A DNA stretch of 64,000 nt from contig JNWL01000002.1 of NCBI GenBank assembly GCA_000716465.1, positions 124,001 to 188,000 on the forward strand, written 5' to 3'. Below, one piece after another: positions 34,602-42,827 of the stretch (its first letter is position 1; each line of letters opens with the position of its first letter). Both the position numbers and the translations under genes were made by a program. Under the pieces are notes generated by a model. The model saw only the letters and a program-made list of their open reading frames with translations. It did no database searches and had not been told where the DNA came from. This DNA is from Streptomyces bikiniensis. Its GTDB lineage: Bacteria; Actinomycetota; Actinomycetes; Streptomycetales; Streptomycetaceae.

Positions 34602-35759
34602 GTGACCTCACCCAGCATTCCCTTTTTCTCCCAGGCGAAGACGTTCGAAAAGATCTGGCCGGACCTCCGGGCCGGGGTGGACGAGATTTTCGCCGACGGC
34701 AAGTTCTCGCATTCCCGCCGGGTCGGCCGCCTCGAAGAGGCCCTGGCGGAGTACACCGGGGCCCGGCACGTGATCGGGGTCAACAGCGGCACCGACGCCC
34801 TGGTGCTGCTCCTGAAGGCGTGCGGGCTGCGCCCCGGGGACCGGGTCCTGGTCCCGGCGTACTCCTTCGTCGCCACCGCCACCTCCGTCGTCCTGGCCGG
34901 CGGGCGGCCCGTCTTCACCGACATCGACCCCGACACGTACGCCATGGACCCCGGCCGGATCGGGGACGCGGCGGCGGACGGCGCCCGGTTCGTGATGCCG
35001 GTCCACCTCTTCTGCCGCATGGCGGACATGGCGGCGCTCACCGCCCTCGCCGCCGACCGCGGCCTGACCCTCGTGGAGGACAGCGCCGAGGGCATCGGCA
35101 TGCGGCAGCACGGCGTCCACGCCGGACTGCACGGACGCGGCGGAGTCCTCTCCTTCTTCCCCAGCAAGACCCTGGGCGCGCTCGGCGACGCCGGGGCCGT
35201 CCTCACCGACGACCCGGACCTCGCCGAGCGCGTGGCCGCGCTGCGGCACCACGGCCGGACGGGACGCACCCTCGCCCACTTCCCCGGCATCTCCCACGAG
35301 ACCCGGTACGTCGGCCACAACAGCAAGATGGACGACCTCCAGGCCGCCGTCCTGCTCGCCAAGCTCACCGTCCTCGACGAGGACGTCCGCCACCGGGCGG
35401 TCCTCGCCCGGCGCTACGACGAAGGGCTGCGGGGGACGCCCGGCATCACCCGGCTGCCCGCCCTCACGGGCGCCCCCGACGAGGTCTTCTACGTCTACCT
35501 GATCGAGACCGAGCGGCGCGACGCGCTCGCCGCCCACCTCCAGGAGCGGGGCATCGGCACCGAGACGTACTACCCCCGGCCGCTGCACCTCCAGCCCTGC
35601 TTCGCCGGACTCGGCCACCGGCCCGGCGACTTCCCCGCCGCCGAGGCCGCCGCCGGCCGTGCCCTCGCCCTGCCGCTCTACGCCGACCTCACCGAGGCCG
35701 AGGTCGACCACGTCTGCGCGACCGTCCGCGCCTTCCACGCCGGGAGGGTCCCCGCATGA
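34602..35759 (+). CDS. DegT/DnrJ/EryC1/StrS-family aminotransferase (first copy)
   Basis: A 385-residue PLP-dependent sugar/cyclitol aminotransferase. The N-terminal VIGVNSGTDALVLLLKA, VEDSAEGIGM (PLP-stacking Asp) and FFPSKTLGALGDAGAV with the Schiff-base lysine are typical. The family transaminates keto-sugars, keto-cyclitols or aryl ketones using Glu/Gln. It is the first gene of the plus-strand biosynthetic operon, divergent from the Gfo/Idh operon which could supply its keto substrate. The GTG start has only a weak ribosome site. It overlaps the next aminotransferase by four bases. Confidence 0.88.
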   Translation: MTSPSIPFFSQAKTFEKIWPDLRAGVDEIFADGKFSHSRRVGRLEEALAEYTGARHVIGVNSGTDALVLLLKACGLRPGDRVLVPAYSFVATATSVVLAGGRPVFTDIDPDTYAMDPGRIGDAAADGARFVMPVHLFCRMADMAALTALAADRGLTLVEDSAEGIGMRQHGVHAGLHGRGGVLSFFPSKTLGALGDAGAVLTDDPDLAERVAALRHHGRTGRTLAHFPGISHETRYVGHNSKMDDLQAAVLLAKLTVLDEDVRHRAVLARRYDEGLRGTPGITRLPALTGAPDEVFYVYLIETERRDALAAHLQERGIGTETYYPRPLHLQPCFAGLGHRPGDFPAAEAAAGRALALPLYADLTEAEVDHVCATVRAFHAGRVPA

Positions 35760-36964
35760 CCACGACCAGCACGTACGAGGACCCGGCCGTCGGGGACGGC
35801 CCCGCGCCCGGCGGCCGCGTGCCCTTCTTCCCGCCCGACCTCTTCCACGAGGACCGCGACGCCCTCCTGCGGCTCCTGTACGAGATCGGCACCGGTGAGG
35901 ACCAGAAGTTCATCCTGGGCGACCGCACCCGCCGCTTCGAGGAAGCCCTGCGCGACCGGCTCGGCGCCGCCGACGCGGTCGCCTGCTCCAGCGGCACCTC
36001 CGCCCTCCACCTCATCCTCACCGCCCTCGGCATCGGCCCCGGCGACGAGGTCGTGGTCCCCGCCCTCGGCTGCGCCCCGCTCGCCGCCGCCGTCCTGCAC
36101 ACCGGCGCCGTCCCGGTCTTCGGCGACGTCGACCCCCGCACCCTCACCCTCGACCCCGAGGACGCGCGGACCCGCATCACCCCCCGTACCAAGGCGCTGA
36201 TGCCCGCCCACATGTTCTCCGTCATGGCCGACATGCCCCGCTTCACCGCCCTGGCCGCCGACGGGGGACTGCGCCTGGTCGAGGACTCCGCCGTCGCCCA
36301 GGGCGCCGTCCTCGACGGCACGCCCGCCGGACTGTGGGGGGACGCCGGGCTCTACTCCTTCGTGCAGGTCAAGTCGTTCGGCATGCCCGGCGAGGGCGGC
36401 GTCGTCGTCACCCGGGACGAGGAGGCCGGCCGCCGCGTCCGCATGCTCCGCAACCACGGCCAGGACGGCGTCCACCGGGGCCTGCACCACGTGATCGGCG
36501 TCAACAGCCGCTTCGACGAGATCCAGGCCGCCTTCCAGCTCCACCGGCTGCCCGGCCTCGACGCCCGCCTGGAGCGCCGGGCCCGGATCGCCGCCCACTA
36601 CACCGAACGCCTCGCCGGCCTGCCCGGCCTCACCACCCCGCCGCCCGGCACCGACGGGCGCTGCTACTACGTCTACACCCTGCTCGCCGACGACCGGGAC
36701 GCGCTGCGCGCCCACCTGGACGCCGAGGGCGTCGACACCCACGTCTACTACCCCGCGACCCTGCCCGACCAGGCCGCCTTCGCCCCCGTCGCCGCCTCCG
36801 TACGGACCGGGGCCGGAACCGGCGGCGCCGGAACCGACTGGCCGCACGCCCGGGACGCCGCCCGCCGGCAGCTCTCGCTCCCCGTCCACCACCGGCTCAC
36901 CGACGCCCAGGTCGAACACGTCGCCGACACCGTCCGCGCCCACGCCCTGCGCGCCCGCGGGTGA
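35756..36964 (+). CDS. DegT/DnrJ/EryC1/StrS-family aminotransferase (second copy)
   Basis: A 402-residue second DegT-family protein, well diverged from the first. It has VACSSGTSALHLILTALGIG, VEDSAVAQGA and YSFVQVKSFGMPGEGGVVV, with the PLP lysine in QVKSFG. A short Gly/Thr-rich insertion is near residue 350. Two coupled DegT enzymes suggest two amino groups are installed, or that one copy has a different role such as dehydration or a heterodimer partner. The ATGA overlap with the first copy supports equal expression. Confidence 0.87.
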   Translation: MTTTSTYEDPAVGDGPAPGGRVPFFPPDLFHEDRDALLRLLYEIGTGEDQKFILGDRTRRFEEALRDRLGAADAVACSSGTSALHLILTALGIGPGDEVVVPALGCAPLAAAVLHTGAVPVFGDVDPRTLTLDPEDARTRITPRTKALMPAHMFSVMADMPRFTALAADGGLRLVEDSAVAQGAVLDGTPAGLWGDAGLYSFVQVKSFGMPGEGGVVVTRDEEAGRRVRMLRNHGQDGVHRGLHHVIGVNSRFDEIQAAFQLHRLPGLDARLERRARIAAHYTERLAGLPGLTTPPPGTDGRCYYVYTLLADDRDALRAHLDAEGVDTHVYYPATLPDQAAFAPVAASVRTGAGTGGAGTDWPHARDAARRQLSLPVHHRLTDAQVEHVADTVRAHALRARG

Positions 36965-37043
36965 CCGCACGGCCCCTCCGGACGCCCCCTCCCCGTACCC
37001 CCACGGCCCACGCCGCCCCCAGCCCCTCACGGAGTACCCCCGC

Positions 37044-38396
37044 ATGACCCCTGACCTCGACGTCGCCGTCGTCGGTGCCGGACTCGCCGGTCTCGCCGCC
37101 GCCCACGAACTGCGCCGCAGCGGCCACGAGGTGTGCGTCCTCGAAGCCGCCGACGCCCCCGGCGGCCGGATGCGCAGCCTCCGCCGCGACGGCTACCTGA
37201 TGGACACCGGAGCCGAGCAGATCTCCGCCCGGGGCTACCGCGCCACCTGGCAGCTCGTCCGCCGGGCCGGGCTCACCCCCGACGACGTCCCCCGCATCGG
37301 CCGCCCCATGGCCGTCTGGCGCGGCGGACGGCCGCACAACGGCGTCGGCGAACTCCGCGCCGTCCTCACCGGCGCCGGACTCGTCCCCGCCGCCCGCCCC
37401 TCCCTGGCCCGCTTCCTCGCCCGGAGCGGCCGGAACCGCGCCGCCCTCGACCACGACCACCCCGAGGACACCCCGCTCGGCGCCGACACCGTCGCCGCCC
37501 TCGCGCGCCGCCACCACCCCGACCTCCACGACCACCTGCTCCAGCCGCTCTCCGGCGCCTTCTTCGGCTGGGACGCCGAACGCAGCGCCGCCGCGCCCCT
37601 GGTCGGCCTGCTGCTCGCGGTCGGCCCGGTCTCCGCCTGGCGCACCTACCGCGGCGGCATGGACCTCCTCGCCACCCGCCTCGCCGCCGGCCTCGACACC
37701 CGCTACGGCCGTCGCGTCGAGGAGGTCACCGACCGCGGCGACCACGTCCGGCTCACCGTCGACGGCGCCGCCCTCACCGCCCGCGCGGTCGTCCTCGCCG
37801 TGCCCGCCCCCGTCGCGCTGCGGCTCACCGACGGCGCCGACCCCGACGCCACCGGCTACCCGGCCGCCTCCACGTACCGGCCCATGTACAAGGTCAGCTG
37901 CGCCCTCGACCGGCCGCTCGCCCCGCGCGGCGGCGCCTACGCGCTGCTCACCCCGGAGTGCGAGGAACCGGTCCTGTCCTGCCTCGTCGCCGACCACCTC
38001 AAGTGCCCCGACCGCGCCCCCGCCGGACGCGGCCTGATCAGCCTGCTCGCCTCCCCGCGCCGCATCCCCGAACTGGTCGAAGCGGGCGAGGAGGAGGCCG
38101 CCCGCCGGCTCACCGCCGCCGCCGAACGCTACGTCCCCGGACTCGGCGCGTCCCTCACCGCCACCCACGTCCACCACTGGCCGCAGGCCATGCCCGAACT
38201 CACCCCCCGGGCCCTCGCCCTGCGCGGCGCGTTCCTGCGCCGCCCGGCCCGCGCCGTCGAGTACGCCGGGGACTGGGTCGCCGCCCGCCCCTCCAGCGAG
38301 GGCGCCGCCCGCTCGGGCGCGCTCGCCGCCGCCCGCGTCCTCGCCCGCCTCGCCCCGCGCCGGGGCCGCACCCTCCGGCAGGAGACCGCCGCATGA
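37044..38396 (+). CDS. FAD-dependent amine-oxidase/protoporphyrinogen-oxidase-like enzyme
   Basis: A 450-residue flavoprotein. The N-terminal VAVVGAGLAGLAAAHELRRSGHEVCVLEA dinucleotide fold is followed by GGRMRSLRRDGYLMDTGAEQI, the motif shared by amine oxidases, phytoene desaturases and protoporphyrinogen oxidase. The C-terminal FAD contact is EYAGDWVAARPSSEGAARSG. Enzymes of this fold dehydrogenate amines or C-C bonds. In this operon it could oxidise an amine made by the DegT enzymes or desaturate a prenyl product; neither can be chosen from sequence. It overlaps the next gene by four bases. Confidence 0.83.
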   Translation: MTPDLDVAVVGAGLAGLAAAHELRRSGHEVCVLEAADAPGGRMRSLRRDGYLMDTGAEQISARGYRATWQLVRRAGLTPDDVPRIGRPMAVWRGGRPHNGVGELRAVLTGAGLVPAARPSLARFLARSGRNRAALDHDHPEDTPLGADTVAALARRHHPDLHDHLLQPLSGAFFGWDAERSAAAPLVGLLLAVGPVSAWRTYRGGMDLLATRLAAGLDTRYGRRVEEVTDRGDHVRLTVDGAALTARAVVLAVPAPVALRLTDGADPDATGYPAASTYRPMYKVSCALDRPLAPRGGAYALLTPECEEPVLSCLVADHLKCPDRAPAGRGLISLLASPRRIPELVEAGEEEAARRLTAAAERYVPGLGASLTATHVHHWPQAMPELTPRALALRGAFLRRPARAVEYAGDWVAARPSSEGAARSGALAAARVLARLAPRRGRTLRQETAA

Positions 38397-40009
38397 CCCC
38401 CCACGACCCGGGCGTCCTCTTCGACGACCTCGCCGACGCCGGCGCGCCCACCCGCTTCCACCTCGACCGTCCCTTCGACCTCGCCCCCGGGCCGGCCGGG
38501 GCCGCCGCCACCGAGTGGACCGTCCCCGAACTCGCCCTGCTCGTCCGGGAGACGGCGGGCGCGCTCGCCGCCGCCGGGGCCGGACCCGGCGAACGCGTCG
38601 CGATCGTCAAGGCCAACCACTGGGACTACGACCTGATCGCCTGCGCCGCCGTCCGCACCGGCGCCGTCCCCGTCAAGCTCTCCGACCACCTCCCGCCCGC
38701 CGCCCTGCGCGTCCTCCTGGACCGCTGCGCGCCCCGCGTCCTGGTCACCGACCTCGACGTCCTCGGCCGCGACCCGTCGGCGGACCTCGCCGGTACGGCC
38801 CGTACGACCGTCGTCCTCGGCCCCGGCGGCGGCGAACTCCCGCCCGGCACCGTGCACATCGACGACCTGGCCGGCCACCCCGACCCCGGCCCGCACCCCC
38901 GCGACGACGACGCGCCCCTGGTCGTCGTCCACACCAGCGGCACCACCGGCGTGCCCAAACTGGTCGCGCACACCACCCGCACCCTGGTCCACCACCTCGC
39001 CCGGTTCGAGACCCTGCCGGTGCCGCGCATCGGCCTGCGCCGCGACGACACCCTCTTCAACGCCAGCTCCTACGCCCACGGCCGCACCATCTGCTGGACC
39101 GCCGTCGCCCCCGTCCGCGCGCCCCGCCACATCACCCTCGACTCCACCGGCCGCCCCGAGACGGCCGACCTGCTGCTGCGCGCCCACCCGCCCACCGTCG
39201 TAGAGGCCCTCCCGGCCCGCTACGTACGCCTCCGCCCGCTGACCCGGCGCCTGGACAACCCCTTCCGGGACGTACGGACGTACATCAGCACCTACGACGC
39301 CGTGCACCCGCCGGTCGTCCGCTCCTACCTCCAGGCCAGTTCACGGCGCGGCCCGGTGTGGATGCAGGGCTGGGGCCAGAGCGAGACCGGCCCGCTGACC
39401 TTCGCCTTCCACACCCGCCGCTCCGTGGCGCGGGCCGCCGACGGCACCCCGACCACCGTGCGCGACCTCGGTCGGCCCGTCCCCCTGAAGACCCGGCTGA
39501 AGGCCGTCGACCCCGACACCTTCCGGCCGGTGCCCCCGGGCACCCCCGGCCTGCTCCTGTGCCGCACCCGGGCGCTCGCCCCCGACTACCCGGGCGAGCG
39601 GGAGCGCTGGGAGGCCAAGGTCCACGACGGCTGGTGGAACACCGGGGACGTCGGGGCCGTCGCCCGCGACGGCAGCGTCCGGCTGCTCGACCGGGAGGTC
39701 GACCACCTCCCCGGGTTCAGCTGCCTGCGGACCGAGGACGTCCTGGAGGACCGGCTGCCCGAGGCCCTGGAGTGCGTCGTCCTCGCCCGGCCCGACGCGG
39801 CCCCGCTGCCCGTCGTGGTCACGGAGGACGGCGACCTCGAACCGGCCCGCTGGAAGGCGGCCGTGGCGGACCTGCCGCCGCTCGCCGACCCCGTCGTGCT
39901 CGGCTGGGACGAGGTCCCGCGCACCGGCACCGGGAAGGTGCGGCGCGTGCCCCTCCTCGAACGGCTGACGGGCAGCACGGAGACCTGCGGAACGGGGCGC
40001 TGGACGTGA
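38393..40009 (+). CDS. Adenylate-forming AMP ligase in the biosynthetic operon
   Basis: A 538-residue ANL-superfamily enzyme with the canonical P-loop VVHTSGTTGVPKLVAHT, the GWGQSETGPL motif, WWNTGDVGA and the C-terminal catalytic-lysine segment PRTGTGKVRRVP. It activates a carboxylic acid as acyl-AMP and passes it to CoA, a carrier or an amine. No carrier protein is encoded nearby, so direct amide formation or CoA ligation is plausible. The substrate pocket does not identify the acid. It overlaps both neighbours (ATGA and GTGA). Confidence 0.85.
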   Translation: MTPHDPGVLFDDLADAGAPTRFHLDRPFDLAPGPAGAAATEWTVPELALLVRETAGALAAAGAGPGERVAIVKANHWDYDLIACAAVRTGAVPVKLSDHLPPAALRVLLDRCAPRVLVTDLDVLGRDPSADLAGTARTTVVLGPGGGELPPGTVHIDDLAGHPDPGPHPRDDDAPLVVVHTSGTTGVPKLVAHTTRTLVHHLARFETLPVPRIGLRRDDTLFNASSYAHGRTICWTAVAPVRAPRHITLDSTGRPETADLLLRAHPPTVVEALPARYVRLRPLTRRLDNPFRDVRTYISTYDAVHPPVVRSYLQASSRRGPVWMQGWGQSETGPLTFAFHTRRSVARAADGTPTTVRDLGRPVPLKTRLKAVDPDTFRPVPPGTPGLLLCRTRALAPDYPGERERWEAKVHDGWWNTGDVGAVARDGSVRLLDREVDHLPGFSCLRTEDVLEDRLPEALECVVLARPDAAPLPVVVTEDGDLEPARWKAAVADLPPLADPVVLGWDEVPRTGTGKVRRVPLLERLTGSTETCGTGRWT

Positions 40010-40860
40010 ACCCGGCCCCCACCACCCCCCTCGGCTACGTCTTCGACAACGACAGCCCGCACAGCGCCCGCCACCACGCCTGCCTCGAAGAGGCGCTCGA
40101 CCCGCTGACGCTCGGCCACCTCCGGGAGGCGGGCACGGCCCCCGGCATGCGCTGCCTGGAGATCGGCGCCGGCGCGGGCAGCGTCGCCCGGGCCCTGCTC
40201 CGCCTCGTCTCGCCCGGCGGCACCGTCACCGCCACCGACATCAAGCCGGGCCGGATCGCGCCGGAGCCGGGACTGACCGTGCTCGCCCACGACGTGGTCG
40301 ACGACCCGCTGCCCGGGAGCGGTTACGACGTCATCGTGGCCCGTCTGGTCCTCCAGCACCTGCCCGAACGGCAGGAGGTCCTGCGGCGCCTTGCCGACGC
40401 GCTCGCGCCCGGTGGGCTCCTCCAGGTGGACGAGTTCGACGCCGGGCACGAGCCGTGCCTGCTCGCGCCCTCCCCGGACGACGCCCGGCTCTACGAGCGC
40501 TTCACCGGGGCCAGGACGGCCCTGATGCGCGCCTCCGGCGGCGACCCCACCTGGGGCCGCCGGGCGGCGACGGCGGTCCGCGACGCGGGCCTGACCGGCA
40601 TCCGGATCCGGCCCCACGTGCTGCTGCGCGCCCCGGGCACACCGGCGGTCGGCCTCCAGCTCCACCACCTCGCCCAGCTCACGCCCCGGCTCCTCGACGG
40701 CGGCTTCACGCGCGCCGAACTCGACCGGCTCCACGCCCTGATGCACGACCCGGGGTTCGCGGCCGCGACCGGCGTCCTCTACTCCGTACAGGGCCGCCGC
40801 CCGATCCGGCCGGGGCACCCACCAGCACACCGCACCACGGACAGCACCGAGGCGACATGA
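40006..40860 (+). CDS. SAM-dependent methyltransferase
   Basis: A 284-residue class I methyltransferase. The SAM-binding motif MRCLEIGAGAGSVARALL is at about residues 46-64, and VARLVLQHLPERQEVLRRLADALAPGGLLQVDEFD gives motifs II-III. It resembles UbiE-like or small-molecule O/N/C-methyltransferases. In the operon it would decorate the product of the ligase or prenyltransferase. Its GTG start overlaps the ligase stop. Its last codons overlap the prenyltransferase ATG. Confidence 0.85.
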   Translation: MNPAPTTPLGYVFDNDSPHSARHHACLEEALDPLTLGHLREAGTAPGMRCLEIGAGAGSVARALLRLVSPGGTVTATDIKPGRIAPEPGLTVLAHDVVDDPLPGSGYDVIVARLVLQHLPERQEVLRRLADALAPGGLLQVDEFDAGHEPCLLAPSPDDARLYERFTGARTALMRASGGDPTWGRRAATAVRDAGLTGIRIRPHVLLRAPGTPAVGLQLHHLAQLTPRLLDGGFTRAELDRLHALMHDPGFAAATGVLYSVQGRRPIRPGHPPAHRTTDSTEAT

Positions 40861-41843
40861 CCGACTCCACGCTCACGACGACCACCGCGCCCGCCGGACC
40901 GCCCGCGCCCCCCGCCCGTACGGACGGCAGGCTCAGGACCTACGCGCGGCTCGGCAAGCTCGACGTGTACGACTACTACCTGGGCACCTTCATCGCCCTG
41001 TCCGCCGTCGTGCCGCTCGCCGGCGCGCTCACCGGACGCACGGCCGCGCTCTTCGGCGTCTTCCTCGTCGGGCAGGTCCTCCTCCTGATGGCGATGACCG
41101 CCTTCGACGACGTCACGGGCTTCCGCGACGGCAGCGACATCACCAACTACGGCCCCGACCACCCCCTGCGCAACGTGCGGCGCAAGCCGCTGGTGGCCGG
41201 GACGCTGACCGTCCCCGAGGCCCTGCGGTTCGCCTGGACCTGCGCCGTCCTCGCCGCCGCCCTGTTCGCGGTCACCGCGCTCCTCGCGCCGCACCGCCCG
41301 GCCTGGACCGCGATCGGGCTCGTCGTCCTGTGGGCGGTGACCCTCCAGTACTCCTACGGCGTCAAGCTCAGCTACCACGGCTTCCAGGAGGTCTACCTGG
41401 TCGCCCTGGGCTTCGCGCTGGTCGTCCTGCCGTACGGCATGGTCACCGGCCGGGCCACCGGCTTCCTCCTGGTGCAGGCCGTCCTCTTCGGCTTCGGACC
41501 GCTGATGTTCGGCGTCTACTCCAACACCAACGACGTCGACGGCGACCGGGCCGTGGGCCGCCCGACCGTCGCCGCCCTGGTCTCGGAGCGGGGCAACGCC
41601 CGGTTCATCGGCGCGCTGTCCCTGGCCGAGTTCCTGACGATCGCGGGGGCGAGCGCGACGGGGATCGCCCCCCGGTGGTTCGTCCTCCTGATGCTGCCGG
41701 CCTCGCTGCTGCGCCTCCGCCAGTACCTGCTCGGCTTCCGGAGCGGCGACATCATGCGGGCCCGCCGCACCGGCTTCGCCGTGCACCGGCTCGGCGTGGT
41801 CCTGATGTGCGTGGCGAACCCGCTGGCGGCGGCCCTGGCGTGA
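40857..41843 (+). CDS. UbiA-family membrane prenyltransferase
   Basis: A 328-residue membrane protein with about eight to nine hydrophobic helices. The two UbiA aspartate motifs are AFDDVTGFRDGSD and SNTNDVDGDRAVGRPT, which bind the prenyl diphosphate through magnesium. UbiA enzymes attach prenyl chains to aromatic or quinone-like acceptors. It is not near menaquinone or haem genes, and it ends a six-gene overlapped operon, so it probably prenylates the operon's product. The first 25 residues are Thr/Pro-rich and cytosolic. It converges with the PaaX-family gene, 13 bases apart. Confidence 0.88.
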   Translation: MTDSTLTTTTAPAGPPAPPARTDGRLRTYARLGKLDVYDYYLGTFIALSAVVPLAGALTGRTAALFGVFLVGQVLLLMAMTAFDDVTGFRDGSDITNYGPDHPLRNVRRKPLVAGTLTVPEALRFAWTCAVLAAALFAVTALLAPHRPAWTAIGLVVLWAVTLQYSYGVKLSYHGFQEVYLVALGFALVVLPYGMVTGRATGFLLVQAVLFGFGPLMFGVYSNTNDVDGDRAVGRPTVAALVSERGNARFIGALSLAEFLTIAGASATGIAPRWFVLLMLPASLLRLRQYLLGFRSGDIMRARRTGFAVHRLGVVLMCVANPLAAALA

Positions 41844-41856
41844 CGCGTCCGGCGCC

Positions 41857-42684
41857 CTACTCCCCGTACCCGGCGAGGAAGGGGCGTACGAACTCCGCCC
41901 CCCGGTCCCGCAGCAGCTCGTGCAGGGCGGCGAAGACCTCCGCCGAGCGGCGGCCCGGCCAGTCGTCGGGCAGCAGCTCCGCCGGGAGGACCGGGTCGGC
42001 GTACGGGAGGCGGCGCCAGGAGTCGAGGGCGAGCAGGTAGTCCCGGTAGGCGTCCCCGGGGTCGCCCGGGTCCTCCCGCCGGGCCCGCAGGACCGGCTCG
42101 TGGGCCGTCAGGAACTCCTCGTGGAGGGCGGCGATGGCGGGCAGGTCCCACCAGCGGGCCGCCGCCTCCGCCGTCGCCGCGTACCCCAGGTGGTCGCCCC
42201 GGAAGAGGTCCACGTACGGGGAGAGCTCCAGGCGCTCCAGGGTGTTGCGCGTCTCCTCGTACAGGCGTGCGGGCGCGATCCAGACGCCCGGCGCCGCCGT
42301 CCCGAAGCCGAGGCGGGTGAGCCGGGAGCGCAGCAGGTGCCGCTTGTGCCGCTCGGCCTCGGGCACCGAGAAGACGGCCAGGACCCAGCCCTCGGACAGC
42401 TTCGGCTCGCTCCGGGCGTAGATCCGGCGGTCGCCGTCGTCCAGGAGCCGCCGGGCGCTCTCCGAGAGGGCGTACCCGGCGGCCCCGTCCGCCGTGCGGC
42501 GCGGCAGCAGCAGGCCGCGCCGCTTGAGCCGCGACACCGAGGAGCGCACCGAGGGCGCGTCCACGCCGACGGCGGCGAGCAGCCGGACGAGCGCGGCCAC
42601 CGGCATCGGAGAGCCGTCGGACGTGCGCCCGTACGCGCCGTAGAGGGAGACGATCAGGGATCGGGGAGTGTGCTGCTCGGCCAC
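41857..42684 (-). CDS. PaaX-family transcriptional regulator
   Basis: A 275-residue regulator of the phenylacetyl-CoA-responsive PaaX family. It has an N-terminal winged helix (about 10-90, MPVAALVRLLAAVGVDAPSVRSSVSRLKRRGLL), the central PaaX domain with APGVWIAPARLYEET, and the C-terminal FLTAHEPVLRARR region. PaaX proteins repress aromatic-CoA genes until an aryl-CoA binds. It lies downstream of, and in line with, a benzoate-CoA-ligase-type gene. A palindrome at that gene's promoter is a candidate target. The start is GTG at 42684. The 143-base gap upstream of it is filled with GCGGGTACGG-type repeats. Confidence 0.87.
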   Translation of the reverse strand: MAEQHTPRSLIVSLYGAYGRTSDGSPMPVAALVRLLAAVGVDAPSVRSSVSRLKRRGLLLPRRTADGAAGYALSESARRLLDDGDRRIYARSEPKLSEGWVLAVFSVPEAERHKRHLLRSRLTRLGFGTAAPGVWIAPARLYEETRNTLERLELSPYVDLFRGDHLGYAATAEAAARWWDLPAIAALHEEFLTAHEPVLRARREDPGDPGDAYRDYLLALDSWRRLPYADPVLPAELLPDDWPGRRSAEVFAALHELLRDRGAEFVRPFLAGYGE

Positions 42685-42827
42685 GTGATCACTTTAGGCG
42701 GTGGGTACGGGGGATGTGCACACGTCAGGCGGGGTCGCGCGGGGCGCGGACGCGGGAGCGGGCACGAGTACGGGTACGGGTAAGGGCGTTGGCGCGGGTA
42801 CGGGCGCGGCCACCGCCGGGTGCCGGC

